64,000 bases of DNA from Alkalihalobacillus deserti (GTDB lineage: Bacteria; Bacillota; Bacilli; Bacillales; Bacillaceae_D). The stretch covers positions 301,544-365,543 of the forward strand of contig NZ_JAJAFR010000005.1 of NCBI RefSeq assembly GCF_020734105.1, in the 5' to 3' direction. Positions 33,724 to 43,400 of the stretch are shown here, piece after piece. The notes under the pieces are model-generated. The model did not search any database, was not told the DNA's origin, and saw only the letters and a list, made by a program, of their open reading frames with translations. The position numbers were made by a program, and so were the translations under genes. Every line of letters starts with the position of its first letter. Within the stretch, counting starts at the first letter, position 1.

Positions 33724-35049
33724 ATGACTAGAGCTAAGTTAGCTTTTGTATTAATGCTTATTGTTAGTGTTATGTTAGTAGCTTGTAATAATAATCAAGA
33801 TGTTTCAAATGCAAGTGATGAAAGGGAAAACGATAACGCAAATGATGGCAACAAAGAAGAAGTTGCTGGAGTAGTTGAATTAGATATGTGGATCCATCAA
33901 TCTGGTGAAGATGAGACGAACTATAATAAACAACGCATTGAAGATTTTAATGAAGCTCATGAAGGTGAGATTCAAATCAATGTTGAGGTTGTAATGGATG
34001 ATGGCGGTAGCTCATACAATGACAGCCTGAACGCAGCTTTAGTTGCTGGGAATCTACCAGATGTATTAGCGCTTGATGGTCCTTTTGTTGCTAGTTATGC
34101 AGATGCTGAGATTATTGCTCCTGTTACTGATTACATCTCAGATGAAGACAAAGCAGATTTTGTTGATTCGATTATTGAACAAGGTACGTACAACGGGGAG
34201 TTATACTCGTTAGGTGCGATGGAATCTTCCGTTGTTCTTTATTACAATAAAGAAATTTTTGAAGCAGAAGGAATTGAAGCTCCAACAACGATTGAAGATG
34301 CATGGACTTGGGACGAGTTTATGACGGTAGCTAAGCAATTAACGACAGAAGATCGTTTCGGACTTAACTTGTTTATGGATTATGGTGTTGGTGAGTGGTA
34401 TACGTATATGGGTGCACCGTTTGTTTGGTCAAATGGAGGAGCGTTAATTTCTGAAGATGGCACAACGGTTGATGGCTATCTAAATGGACCAGAAAGTGTT
34501 GAAGCGCTTGAATATGTGAAGAGTTTGTTTGAAGAGGGCGTTGTAAGCTTAACCCCTTCAGAAACGCAATTTGAATCAGGGAAAGCTGCAATGGCCCTTG
34601 GAGGACCTTGGATTGCTGTCTCTGCAGAAAATGCAGGTCTTGACTATGGCATGATGCCTTATCCGTATAGTGAAGTTCCAAAATCTCCATCAGGTAGTAT
34701 GGCTTATGCGATTTCATCACAAGCTGAACATCCAGAAGCAGCGTACAAAGTGATGCAATGGATGACAAATGAAGAGTCAACAATTGGATTATCTGAAGTA
34801 ACAGGAATGCCTCCTGCTCGTAAGTCTGCTTTTGAAAGCATGGAACCATACAATGAGTTACCAAAGAAGATTATGCGTGACCAAGTTGTTAATACAGCAC
34901 ATGCTCGTCCTACGACACCGGCATACCCTGTATTAACAGACGCATTTGCACAAGCATTTCACGCAGTAGCGCTTGGTGAAGATCCTCAAGAAGTATTAGA
35001 CCAACAAGTACAACGTGTAGAACGCGAACTACGCAGATTTAACAAATAA
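33724..35049 (+). CDS. ABC-type sugar-binding lipoprotein (fructo-oligosaccharide uptake)
   Basis: A 441-residue family-1 extracellular binding protein. The lipobox is LVAC near residue 21, followed by an Asn/Asp/Glu-rich linker. Conserved blocks include LDMWIHQSGEDETNYNKQR, LPDVLALDGPFVASYA, YSLGAMESSVVLYYNKEIF and the C-terminal AYKVMQWMTNEES. GGGGGGAAG precedes ATG 33724. It is the first gene after the LacI-controlled promoter, followed by a structured repeat and then two permease genes. Its ligand is inferred from the linked GH32 enzymes and fructokinase. Confidence 0.9.
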   Translation: MTRAKLAFVLMLIVSVMLVACNNNQDVSNASDERENDNANDGNKEEVAGVVELDMWIHQSGEDETNYNKQRIEDFNEAHEGEIQINVEVVMDDGGSSYNDSLNAALVAGNLPDVLALDGPFVASYADAEIIAPVTDYISDEDKADFVDSIIEQGTYNGELYSLGAMESSVVLYYNKEIFEAEGIEAPTTIEDAWTWDEFMTVAKQLTTEDRFGLNLFMDYGVGEWYTYMGAPFVWSNGGALISEDGTTVDGYLNGPESVEALEYVKSLFEEGVVSLTPSETQFESGKAAMALGGPWIAVSAENAGLDYGMMPYPYSEVPKSPSGSMAYAISSQAEHPEAAYKVMQWMTNEESTIGLSEVTGMPPARKSAFESMEPYNELPKKIMRDQVVNTAHARPTTPAYPVLTDAFAQAFHAVALGEDPQEVLDQQVQRVERELRRFNK

Positions 35050-35053
35050 AAGA

Positions 35054-35181
35054 GATTTTCCAAAAAGGTCGCATTTTACCTTTTAGGAAAATCCCGAAGC
35101 AATGAGCGGAACCGCTGCAAGGTTTTAAGTCTTCTATGAGCGGGTTTCTCATAGAAGACGCGCAGCGGGAGAAGCCATTGC
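35054..35181 (+). repeat. Structured mobile repeat, copy 3, between binding-protein and permease genes
   Basis: Stem A is GATTTTCCAAAAAGGT/ACCTTTTAGGAAAATC (35054-35093), a different sequence from other copies but the same fold. Body B (35099-35181) keeps GCAATG/CATTGC, the inner stem has become GCTGC/GCAGC, and the apical stem GTCTTCTATGAG/CTCATAGAAGAC. Changes on both arms maintain pairing. Lying inside the operon 5 bp after a stop codon, it probably works as an attenuating or stabilising RNA structure. Confidence 0.8.
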
Positions 35182-35270
35182 ACCACCTAAAGTGAGATTG
35201 AACACACTCAGTATTAGAGGCGGCTTCAAACCTCTAGTACTGTTAAATGCCTGATGTGGAGTGATAGGTA

Positions 35271-36209
35271 ATGAAAACTGAGAAAAGTTTGAAAATGAAG
35301 AGTCAGATAAAACCAAAAGTACGTTTTAACTTCAATTCTCAAAAGTCACAAGAAACGATAAATGGTTATTTATTTTTACTTCCTGCTTTAGTACTACTAG
35401 GAGTCTTTTTGCTTTATCCAATGGGAATGGCTTTTTATTATAGCTTCACAGATTTCTATTTGTTAAAACCGGATCAGATCCAATTTATTGGATTAGAAAA
35501 TTTCACTTATATTTTCCAAGATGCAGAGTTTAAGCAAGCATTTAAAAATACAGCCTATTTTGCACTTCTAGTTGTACCAATTCAAATGGCTGTCGCGTTA
35601 GGGTTGGCCTTATTAATTAATCAGAAATTAAAAATGAAAGTCTTATTCCGTACCGCGTATTTCAGTCCAGTCGTGATGTCGTTAGTTGTTGTATCAATTT
35701 TATGGACGTTTTTATATAACCCAAATGAGGGCTTGATTAATGAAATGTTGGGAATGTTCGGCATATCGCCACAACCTTTTTTAACAAGTCCAAATCAAGC
35801 GATGAATTCGATTATTGTTATGTCCGTATGGCAAGGGGCGGGGTTCCAAATGTTGATTTTCCTTGCGGGATTGCAAAATATTCCGAAGCATTTGTATGAG
35901 GCTGCTTCGATTGACGGAGCAACTCCATGGCAACGACTTTGGAATATTACGTTGCCAGGTCTAAGAAATGTCTCAGTGTTTATTTTCGTTACGATCACCA
36001 TTGCTGCTGTGAAACTATTGGTTCAACCGATGATTATGACACAAGGTGGGCCATTAGGATCGACGAAAACATTAGTTTACCATATTTATGAAACTGGTTT
36101 TAACTATCGGGATGTTGGCTACGCGTCTTCGATGGCGGTCGTTTTTACAATATTAGTATTAATTATTACGATCGTACAACGTAAGGTCGTTACTGAGGAA
36201 AGGGGTTGA
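35271..36209 (+). CDS. ABC sugar transporter permease (MalF/UgpA type)
   Basis: A 312-residue inner-membrane permease with about six helices. The EAA motif that docks the ATPase is visible as EAASIDGATPWQRLWNITLPG near residues 210-230. The N-terminal block GYLFLLPALVLLGVFLLYPMG is typical of this class. It overlaps the next gene's frame by a few bases. No ATPase gene is present in the operon, so a shared MsmX-like multi-sugar ATPase encoded elsewhere is expected, as is usual in Bacillus. Confidence 0.92.
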   Translation: MKTEKSLKMKSQIKPKVRFNFNSQKSQETINGYLFLLPALVLLGVFLLYPMGMAFYYSFTDFYLLKPDQIQFIGLENFTYIFQDAEFKQAFKNTAYFALLVVPIQMAVALGLALLINQKLKMKVLFRTAYFSPVVMSLVVVSILWTFLYNPNEGLINEMLGMFGISPQPFLTSPNQAMNSIIVMSVWQGAGFQMLIFLAGLQNIPKHLYEAASIDGATPWQRLWNITLPGLRNVSVFIFVTITIAAVKLLVQPMIMTQGGPLGSTKTLVYHIYETGFNYRDVGYASSMAVVFTILVLIITIVQRKVVTEERG

Positions 36210-36214
36210 ACGTA

Positions 36215-37063
36215 ATGGAAAAGAATAGAGTAATCAAAAATACGATTCTTTACCTTTTTATGACATTATTAGCGTTCATCTTCTTATTTCCTCTTATTTG
36301 GATGCTAGTTTCTTCATTGAAAAATGAATTTCAAATCTTTCAGGATATCGGTTCGATTAAGGCTTTTTTACCACCAGCACCACCAGAGGGTGGCTATTTT
36401 GCCAATTACATCGCGGCATTCGAACGTGTTGATTTATTCCGTTATATGTTAAATAGCTTAATATACACAATTGGAATTCTGATTTGTGGGTTAGTTGTGA
36501 ATTCAATGGCGGGTTATGCTTTATCACGTTTTCATTTTCCGTTACGTCATTTCTGGTTAGCAGTCATCATTGCGACACTGATTATTCCACCAGAAAGTAT
36601 TTTCTTACCGCTGTATGTCCTTGTTTATGATCTTGGTTGGGTCAATACGTATACAGGCTTAATTGTTCCGTTTATAGCAAATGCCTTTAGTATCTTTCTT
36701 TTTAGACAGTTCTTTATAGATTTTCCAAGAGAGATTGAGGAAGCGGCGAAAATTGATGGATGTTCACAGATTGGTATCTTTTTTAAGATCATTGTGCCAC
36801 TATCTAAACCGATTTTTGCCACTGTTGCGATTTTTACGTTTATTAACCACTGGAATGATTTCTTATGGCCTTTAGTAGTAGCGACTGAGGACCGGATGAG
36901 AACGATTCAAATTGGTTTGCAGTATTTCATGAACCAACCACCTATCCAGTGGGGGCAAGTAATGGCAGCCCTTACTGTCACAACGGTTCCGATGTTATTA
37001 ATCTTTATTTTCTTACAAAGATATTATATTCAAGGGTTAACACATACAGGTTCGAAAAACTGA
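36215..37063 (+). CDS. ABC sugar transporter permease (MalG/UgpE type)
   Basis: A 282-residue partner permease. It has six hydrophobic segments, the block LLAFIFLFPLIWMLVSSLK at the N terminus and the EAA loop EEAAKIDGCSQIGIFFKIIVP near residues 185-205. ATG 36215 is preferred, with AAAGGGG upstream; an in-frame TTG at 36206 overlaps the stop codon of the first permease. Together the two permeases and the binding protein at 33.7 kb make a complete importer apart from the ATPase. Confidence 0.92.
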   Translation: MEKNRVIKNTILYLFMTLLAFIFLFPLIWMLVSSLKNEFQIFQDIGSIKAFLPPAPPEGGYFANYIAAFERVDLFRYMLNSLIYTIGILICGLVVNSMAGYALSRFHFPLRHFWLAVIIATLIIPPESIFLPLYVLVYDLGWVNTYTGLIVPFIANAFSIFLFRQFFIDFPREIEEAAKIDGCSQIGIFFKIIVPLSKPIFATVAIFTFINHWNDFLWPLVVATEDRMRTIQIGLQYFMNQPPIQWGQVMAALTVTTVPMLLIFIFLQRYYIQGLTHTGSKN

Positions 37064-37096
37064 TTTAGATGTAACAACGATTGGGAGTGACTTGCA

Positions 37097-38053
37097 ATGG
37101 GGAAAGTGATGAGCTTAGGTGAGCTGTTAATTGATTTTGTACCAAAGGAAAAAGGAAAATCATTAAAGGACGTCATGGAATTTGAAAAAGCTGCAGGCGG
37201 AGCACCAGCAAATGTTGTCGCAGCTATTGCAAAACTTGGAGGTCAGGCAAGTTTTGTTGGGAAAGTGGGCAATGATGCTTTCGGGCACTTTCTTGAGGAA
37301 GCACTACAACAGGCCGGTGTAGACACTCGTTTTCTTTTAAAAAGTGATCAGTATAAAACAGCGCTGGCCTTTGTTTCGAATCAAGCAAACGGTGAAAGAG
37401 ATTTTTTGTTTTACCGTGATCCATCTGCCGATATGATGTTATCTGCTGATGAAGTGGAGGAAACGTGGTTTGAAGAAGGGGATATCTATCACTTTGGATC
37501 TGTCTCTTTAATCCATAGTCCTGTGAAAGAGGCGACGGTTGAAGCACTTCGGATTGCAGAAGAAAAAGGGTTAACTATTAGTTTTGATCCGAATGTTCGT
37601 CTTGCTCTTTGGGATCATGCTGATACGGCAAAAGAGAGCATTCTTTGTTATTTTAACCGGGCTCATATCGTAAAGGTTAGTGATGAGGAGCTCTTGTTTT
37701 TAACGGGGATAGAAAACGAAGCAGAAGCTGTTCGCGGGTTGTTTGGTGGAATGAACAAACTCGTGATCGTCACAAAAGGGGCTCTTGGTTCGAGTATCTA
37801 TACGAATGGTTTTACTTGTGAGGTTGCAGCATTGAAGGTTGATGCGCAAGATACAACAGGCGCAGGAGATGCCTTTGTTGGCGGGTTATTATATTTTTTA
37901 CAAAAAGAAATGAAGAATAGAAATGTATCATCATTTTTAATAGATGAAGAGAAGGTCAAAGAGATGGTTCATTTTGCGAGTACGTGCGGGGCAATTACAA
38001 CGACACGTCGCGGTGCGATTCCAGCTTTGCCGGTATTAAGTGAAGTAAAGTAG
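37097..38053 (+). CDS. PfkB-family fructokinase
   Basis: A 318-residue sugar kinase of the ribokinase/PfkB family, expected to convert cytosolic fructose to fructose 6-phosphate. The substrate-binding N terminus MSLGELLIDFVPKEKG and GGAPANVVAAIAKLGG are typical of fructokinases. The C-terminal signature DTTGAGDAFVGG contains the catalytic base Asp258. GGGAGTG precedes ATG 37097. The position between the permeases and the GH32 genes fits use of fructose released by the cytosolic GH32 enzyme. Confidence 0.92.
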   Translation: MGKVMSLGELLIDFVPKEKGKSLKDVMEFEKAAGGAPANVVAAIAKLGGQASFVGKVGNDAFGHFLEEALQQAGVDTRFLLKSDQYKTALAFVSNQANGERDFLFYRDPSADMMLSADEVEETWFEEGDIYHFGSVSLIHSPVKEATVEALRIAEEKGLTISFDPNVRLALWDHADTAKESILCYFNRAHIVKVSDEELLFLTGIENEAEAVRGLFGGMNKLVIVTKGALGSSIYTNGFTCEVAALKVDAQDTTGAGDAFVGGLLYFLQKEMKNRNVSSFLIDEEKVKEMVHFASTCGAITTTRRGAIPALPVLSEVK

Positions 38054-38069
38054 AACGGGAGTGACGGAT

Positions 38070-38726
38070 ATGCAAGTAGGTGGAATAACAGGCGGAATAT
38101 ACAAAGTATGTGACTGGTTGATGAAACTAGCAATAGTAAATCTATTGTGGTTATTATTTGCTTTGGTTGGTCTCGGGCTATTTGGGATATTCCCTGCAAC
38201 AGTTGCCATGCTATCCGTCCTTAATCGTTGGATCAATCAAGAAGAATGTAAAGTTGTGCCGTATTTCGTTGCTGTATTTAAAAGATCGTTTGTAAAAGCG
38301 AATATTTTGCTGGTCTTTGCTGTCATGGTTGGTGCGGTGCTTATTGCAAATTTTTATATCGTTCAAGCGATGGATGGCTTATTACACGTCTTCTTAAAGT
38401 ATGGAATGATCGTGTTGTTCGTGTTTTATAGCATGATTGTTCTTTATGTATTGCCGATTTTCTCACATCATTCTCAAGGAGTATGGAATACATTCAAAAT
38501 GTCATTTATAACGAGTGCTTTGCATCCACTTCGTACAGGGGTGTTAGTAGGAGGGTTCGGTCTTTTGTATTTGATTATTAGGTCTTTCCCGGGAATGATT
38601 CCATTTTATGGTGTGAGTCTTATTGGAATGTGGACAGCGGTTATTTTATCGCCGATTTTTGAGCGTGAACAGAAAAAGAAACATGAAGGTTTACCGATAG
38701 AGAGTGAAAAGATGGTTAAGGCGTAA
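38070..38726 (+). CDS. YesL-like DUF624 membrane protein
   Basis: A 218-residue membrane protein with about four or five helices, matching the DUF624/YesL family that sits in many Bacillus oligosaccharide-use operons. Typical features are the N terminus GGIYKVCDWLMKLAIVNLLW followed by FALVGLGLFGIFPAT. ATG 38070 is chosen because GGGAG lies 9 bp upstream; a GTG at 38061 overlaps that site. The biochemical role of the family is unknown; it may support the ABC importer or polysaccharide sensing. Confidence 0.83.
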   Translation: MQVGGITGGIYKVCDWLMKLAIVNLLWLLFALVGLGLFGIFPATVAMLSVLNRWINQEECKVVPYFVAVFKRSFVKANILLVFAVMVGAVLIANFYIVQAMDGLLHVFLKYGMIVLFVFYSMIVLYVLPIFSHHSQGVWNTFKMSFITSALHPLRTGVLVGGFGLLYLIIRSFPGMIPFYGVSLIGMWTAVILSPIFEREQKKKHEGLPIESEKMVKA

Positions 38727-38750
38727 AGAAGGATATCTAGGAGGTACCAT

Positions 38751-40271
38751 ATGACACGACATAAGCAAGCAGTTGAAAAAGCAACAAAATCGATTAATCA
38801 AGTAAAAGAAGAAGTCGGTACGAATCAGTGGCGACTAAAGTATCATGTATCTTCTCCAGCCTATTGGATCAATGACCCGAATGGCTTTAGTTTTTACAAT
38901 GGAGAATATCATTTGTTTTATCAACACCATCCTTATTCTGCCCAGTGGGGTCCGATGCACTGGGGCCATGTGAAAAGCAAAGACTTAACATTTTGGGAGT
39001 ATCTTCCGATTGCCCTTGCGCCAAGTGAAGAGTATGACAAAGATGGTTGTTTTTCAGGTAGTGCGATCGAGAAGGATGGAAAACTGTATCTTATGTATAC
39101 GGGCCACAAATGGACAGGGGATAACCAAGATGAAGATTTAGAGCAAGTTCAGTGTCTTGCTGTTAGTGAAGATGGAGTGAATTTTGAAAAACTAGCAAAC
39201 AACCCAGTGATTGGCGCTGCACCTGTTGGGGATATTCATCCACATCATATTCGAGATCCGAAAGTGTGGAAGCGTGGAGACGATTATTACTGTGTGATTG
39301 GGAATAAAACGAAGGACGAGGTAGGCCAGGTTCTGCTTTACCGCTCTCGTGATTTAGTAGAATGGGAGTTTGTAAATGTAGTAGCAAAAGGAGAAGGCAA
39401 CTTTGGCTTCATGTGGGAGTGCCCGGATATTTTCCATCTTGATGGTCATGATGTCCTCGTGATGTCGCCACAAGGAATGGAGCCTGAAGATTACCTTTAT
39501 CATAATCTTCATCAGTCGGGTTACGTGATTGGCGAATTAGGTTATGAGAGTGGGAAGCTAGACCATGGCAGCTTTGAACTGCTTGATTATGGCTTTGATT
39601 TCTATGCTCCGCAAACGACCATTGATGCTCAAGGGAGAAGAGTTATGGTTGCTTGGATGGCGATGTGGGAAAGTGATATGCCAGAACAAGAGTTTAACTG
39701 GGCTGGAGCTATGACGTTGCCGCGCCAGTTATTCATTCAGGACGGGAAGATCATAAGTAGACCGATGCCAGAAGTGGAGAAATTACGAAATGAGCTAACG
39801 GCATATGAAAATGTAATTTTTGAAGGAAAGAAAGTACTAGAAGGGGTATCTGGTGATTGCCTAGAGCTTGACGTAGTCATCGATGCAAAAGATGCTTCTT
39901 TGTTTGGTTTGAAGTTACGAGTAAATGAAGAGCAAGGCGAAGAAACGGTTGTTCGTTATGACTTGGCTGAAGGTTTTCTAACGCTGGATCGCAACAAATC
40001 AGGAAAAGGATTAGATGGTATTCGTCAAGCGCCTGTTGAGTTAAAGGATAACGAGCTTCATTTGCGAATTTTCATGGATCAATCCTCTGTCGAAACTTTT
40101 GTTAATGGTGGAGAGAAAGTGATGACATCAAGAATTTACCCTGTGCAAGCGTCAACTGGGATTGAGTTTTTTGCTGAGGGGACGGTTTCAATTAAGAGTT
40201 TGAGAAAGTGGAGTTTAAACGAAAGTGTAGGGTGCGAACCTGTTCATTCTAAAAGTCTGTCTGAAATTTAA
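38751..40271 (+). CDS. Cytosolic GH32 beta-fructofuranosidase (sucrose-6-phosphate hydrolase-like)
   Basis: A 506-residue GH32 enzyme without a signal peptide, so it acts inside the cell on imported sucrose or short fructo-oligosaccharides. All three catalytic carboxylates are present: nucleophile Asp42 (WINDPNG), stabiliser Asp169 (IRDPKVW) and acid/base Glu223 (WECPD). The C-terminal beta-sandwich carries MDQSSVETFVNGG. An AGGAGG site precedes ATG 38751. Since the importer is ABC-type and no PTS is present, the substrate is probably non-phosphorylated. It is the last cytosolic gene of the LacI-controlled operon. Confidence 0.92.
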   Translation: MTRHKQAVEKATKSINQVKEEVGTNQWRLKYHVSSPAYWINDPNGFSFYNGEYHLFYQHHPYSAQWGPMHWGHVKSKDLTFWEYLPIALAPSEEYDKDGCFSGSAIEKDGKLYLMYTGHKWTGDNQDEDLEQVQCLAVSEDGVNFEKLANNPVIGAAPVGDIHPHHIRDPKVWKRGDDYYCVIGNKTKDEVGQVLLYRSRDLVEWEFVNVVAKGEGNFGFMWECPDIFHLDGHDVLVMSPQGMEPEDYLYHNLHQSGYVIGELGYESGKLDHGSFELLDYGFDFYAPQTTIDAQGRRVMVAWMAMWESDMPEQEFNWAGAMTLPRQLFIQDGKIISRPMPEVEKLRNELTAYENVIFEGKKVLEGVSGDCLELDVVIDAKDASLFGLKLRVNEEQGEETVVRYDLAEGFLTLDRNKSGKGLDGIRQAPVELKDNELHLRIFMDQSSVETFVNGGEKVMTSRIYPVQASTGIEFFAEGTVSIKSLRKWSLNESVGCEPVHSKSLSEI

Positions 40272-40358
40272 AAAATGATTATAAGCAACCTTAGTTCGGT
40301 AAGTTACTGGACTAAGGTTGTGTAGTAGAAGCCATTTTTAATTTTACGCAAACGATTA

Positions 40359-40372
40359 TGTAACCGCTTGCA
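40359..40372 (+). promoter_or_regulatory. cre-like (CcpA) or LacI-type operator
   Basis: TGTAACCGCTTGCA matches the cre consensus TGWNANCGNTNWCA at 13 of 14 positions. A second imperfect site (CGCAAACGATTATG) lies just before it. They lie 54-78 bp upstream of the giant GH32 gene and suggest catabolite or LacI control. Confidence 0.55.
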
Positions 40373-40425
40373 TGATACATTGAAATGAAAGCGCCTCTAT
40401 AAATAAGTACAAGGAGGAGAAGGGT

Positions 40426-43400
40426 ATGAAAGGAAGGAAGTTTAAGAAATTTATGCTGTTATTTCTGACAATTTTATTAGTAAGTCAACCATTCTTAAAG
40501 TATCCAGTGTCAGCTGAGGAAACAGAAGCATCTGAAGAGGAAGAATCGCAAGAAGAAGCACAACCACCGATAGAAAATGAAACAAGTGAGAATACGCCTA
40601 CAGGCTATTATAATGAAACGTTTAGACCGCAATTTCACTTTTCACCAGAAAAAAATTGGATGAATGATCCAAATGGAATGGTCTATGTAGATGGAGAATA
40701 TCATTTGTTTTATCAACACAATCCGACTGATAAAGTTTGGGGACCGATGTATTGGGGTCATGCGATTAGTACAGATCTCGTTAATTGGGAGCATATGCCG
40801 ATTGCTTTATACCCAGATGAAAACGGGTTCATTTGGTCGGGGAGTGCGGTTGTTGATGAGAACAAAACAAGTGGATTAGGCGATGGGAGCGGGCCGCCGT
40901 TAGTAGCGATATTCACTTATGAGTTAGGTAACGATAATCAAACAGTTGGTTTAGCGTACAGCAACGATAAAGGGAGAACATGGGAAAAGTATGAAGGGAA
41001 TCCTGTGATTGATATGCCAGAAGAAACGAAAGTGAGCAATGGTGGAGATGGTGTATTCAGGGATCCGAAAGTATTTTGGAATGAAGACAATAATGAGTGG
41101 GTCTTTGTTATAGCTAGCGGAAAACAAGTAGACTTCTATACGTCACCAAACTTAAAAGACTGGACAAAGGTAAGTCGCTTTGAAAATCCAGCGGTTAATG
41201 GAGATCTTGGAATTTGGGAGTGTTCCGATCTAATTAAGTTGCCTGTCACAACAGAAAGTGGAATAGAAGAAAAATGGGTTCTCATTACCAGTGTAGCGAA
41301 TGGTCCAACTGGTGGACAAGGAATGGGCTACTTTATTGGAGAGTTCGATGGAACGAACTTCACCCCAGATGAAGAAGAAATTCAGTGGTTCGACTATGGT
41401 TCAGATATTTATGCGGGTGTTACATGGAGTAACACACCAAATGATCGCCCGACGTTACTTGGCTGGATGAGTCCGCCAAAATATGCTGGGGAAACACCTA
41501 CTGATCCTTGGAGAAGTGCAATGACACTACCGCGAGAGCTAAGGTTAGAACAAACGGATGCAGGAATTCGTTTAGCGCAAGCTCCAGTTAATGAGTTACA
41601 GTCTTTGCGTGGAGAAAAAGTGAGTTGGGAGAATGAGACGGTAGAAAGTACAAATACTCTTCTATCAAGTGTTGAAGGAGATACGTTAGAGATCATTGCT
41701 GAAATTGATATGGAGAAAACGACTGCCAATGAAGTAGGCTTTAACGTAAGAAAAAGCGATACAGAGTATACTACGATTGGCTATCAAGAGGATGTGAAAG
41801 AAGCATATGTCGATCGACAAAATTCAGGAATAGTAGATTTCCATCCTGATTTTGCTGCAAAACATACGGCTTCGTTAGAAACAAATGCTGAGACGTTAAA
41901 ACTGCATATGTTTGTGGATCGTTCTTCTGTCGAAGTGTTTATTAACGATGGTGAGGCTGTCTTTACGGAACAAATCTTCCCTGATCCAACTAGTAAGGGA
42001 TTGGAGTTATTTGCAGATGACGGAACCATTCATCTAAAAAATCTAGAAATCTATCAATTAAATAGCGCTGAATTTGCACCAGGCTATAAAAATGACTTTA
42101 AACGAAGCTATGGTCATTTTCCTAGTGAAATTGATGTTGAGAGCTTACCAACTGACATTGAAAATGCAAGTTTTGAAACGGGCGATCTAACTGGTTGGAT
42201 TACGCATGGAAGTGCATTTAATGGGGTTGTGTCTGATGAAACTCAATTTTGGGGTGGGACGTTTAATCAAGAAGGCGCGTACCATGTTTGGGGTTTTGCT
42301 GGTGCAAATAATGATGATCAGTCAGACATCCGTACAGGTGTGATGAAATCTAGCTTATTTAAGTTAGATGGAAATGGATCCGTTAACTTCCTAATAGGGG
42401 GAGGACAAAACGATCAGAATCTATACGTTTCTTTGGTTAAGGCTTCAACTGGAGAAGAGTTATTTAGAACGACAGGCAGAAATACAGAACAATATCGTAA
42501 AGTGTCATGGAACGCCTCAGAACACTTAGGTGAAGCGGTGTTTATTCAAGTCGTTGATAGACATTCTGGCGGCTTCGGCCACATTAATGTTGATGATTTT
42601 CGTGTGTTAAATTCAAGTGAGGAGGTCATTCCGAACGAGATTGAAAATCCAGGCTTTGAAACAGGAGATTTAACTGGATGGACGATTGTTGAAGGAACGT
42701 ATGATGACGATGATGTAATGTCAGAAGTCAATTACTGGCATTCTGATCCGATTAATAAAGCTGGCGAATATCACCTGTGGGGAAAAGATGAGAAGATAGC
42801 AAAAATAAAATCTAGTCACTTTGTTCTAGCTGGTACGGGGAAGATTACGTTTTTAATCGGTGGAGGAAACGACCTTGAAAATCAATACGTTGCCTTAATG
42901 AGAGCGTCTGATGATCAAGAATTAATGCGGCAAACGAATGAGTGGTTTGATGATTCCGAGAATTACCACCGCGTAATGTGGGATGCCTCTGAGTACATCG
43001 GAGAAGAGCTGTATCTGTTAATCGTTGATAACGATGATTCCGGCGGTTGGACCCATATTAATGTCGATGATTTTAACGTCTTACATCATGGTCCTGTTTC
43101 GTATTGGTCTTTTGATGAAGGCACAGGAACGACTGTCATAGACGAAATCAGTGGAACCGAAGACTATATTGACTATATTTTTAATGATGCGGTTGATAAA
43201 CCATCATCGGATCCGCTTTGGAGAGAAGGAATTGCTGGCAGGGCTTTGCTGTTTGACGGCTATTCTACTTTTATTGAAAGAGAAGCGAGTGAGTTCACCA
43301 AAATCACAGATACCCTCACGATTGAAGCTTGGGTAGCACCAAGAGCCTATGAATGGGGAAATGAAGGCAAAAAGTCGATGATTTTGAACCAGCATGATAC

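Noticed and set aside
34373..34864. Minus-strand 163-codon frame opposite the sugar-binding protein gene
   Set aside because: Leu/Gln/His-rich shadow of a clear family-1 binding protein; no independent support.
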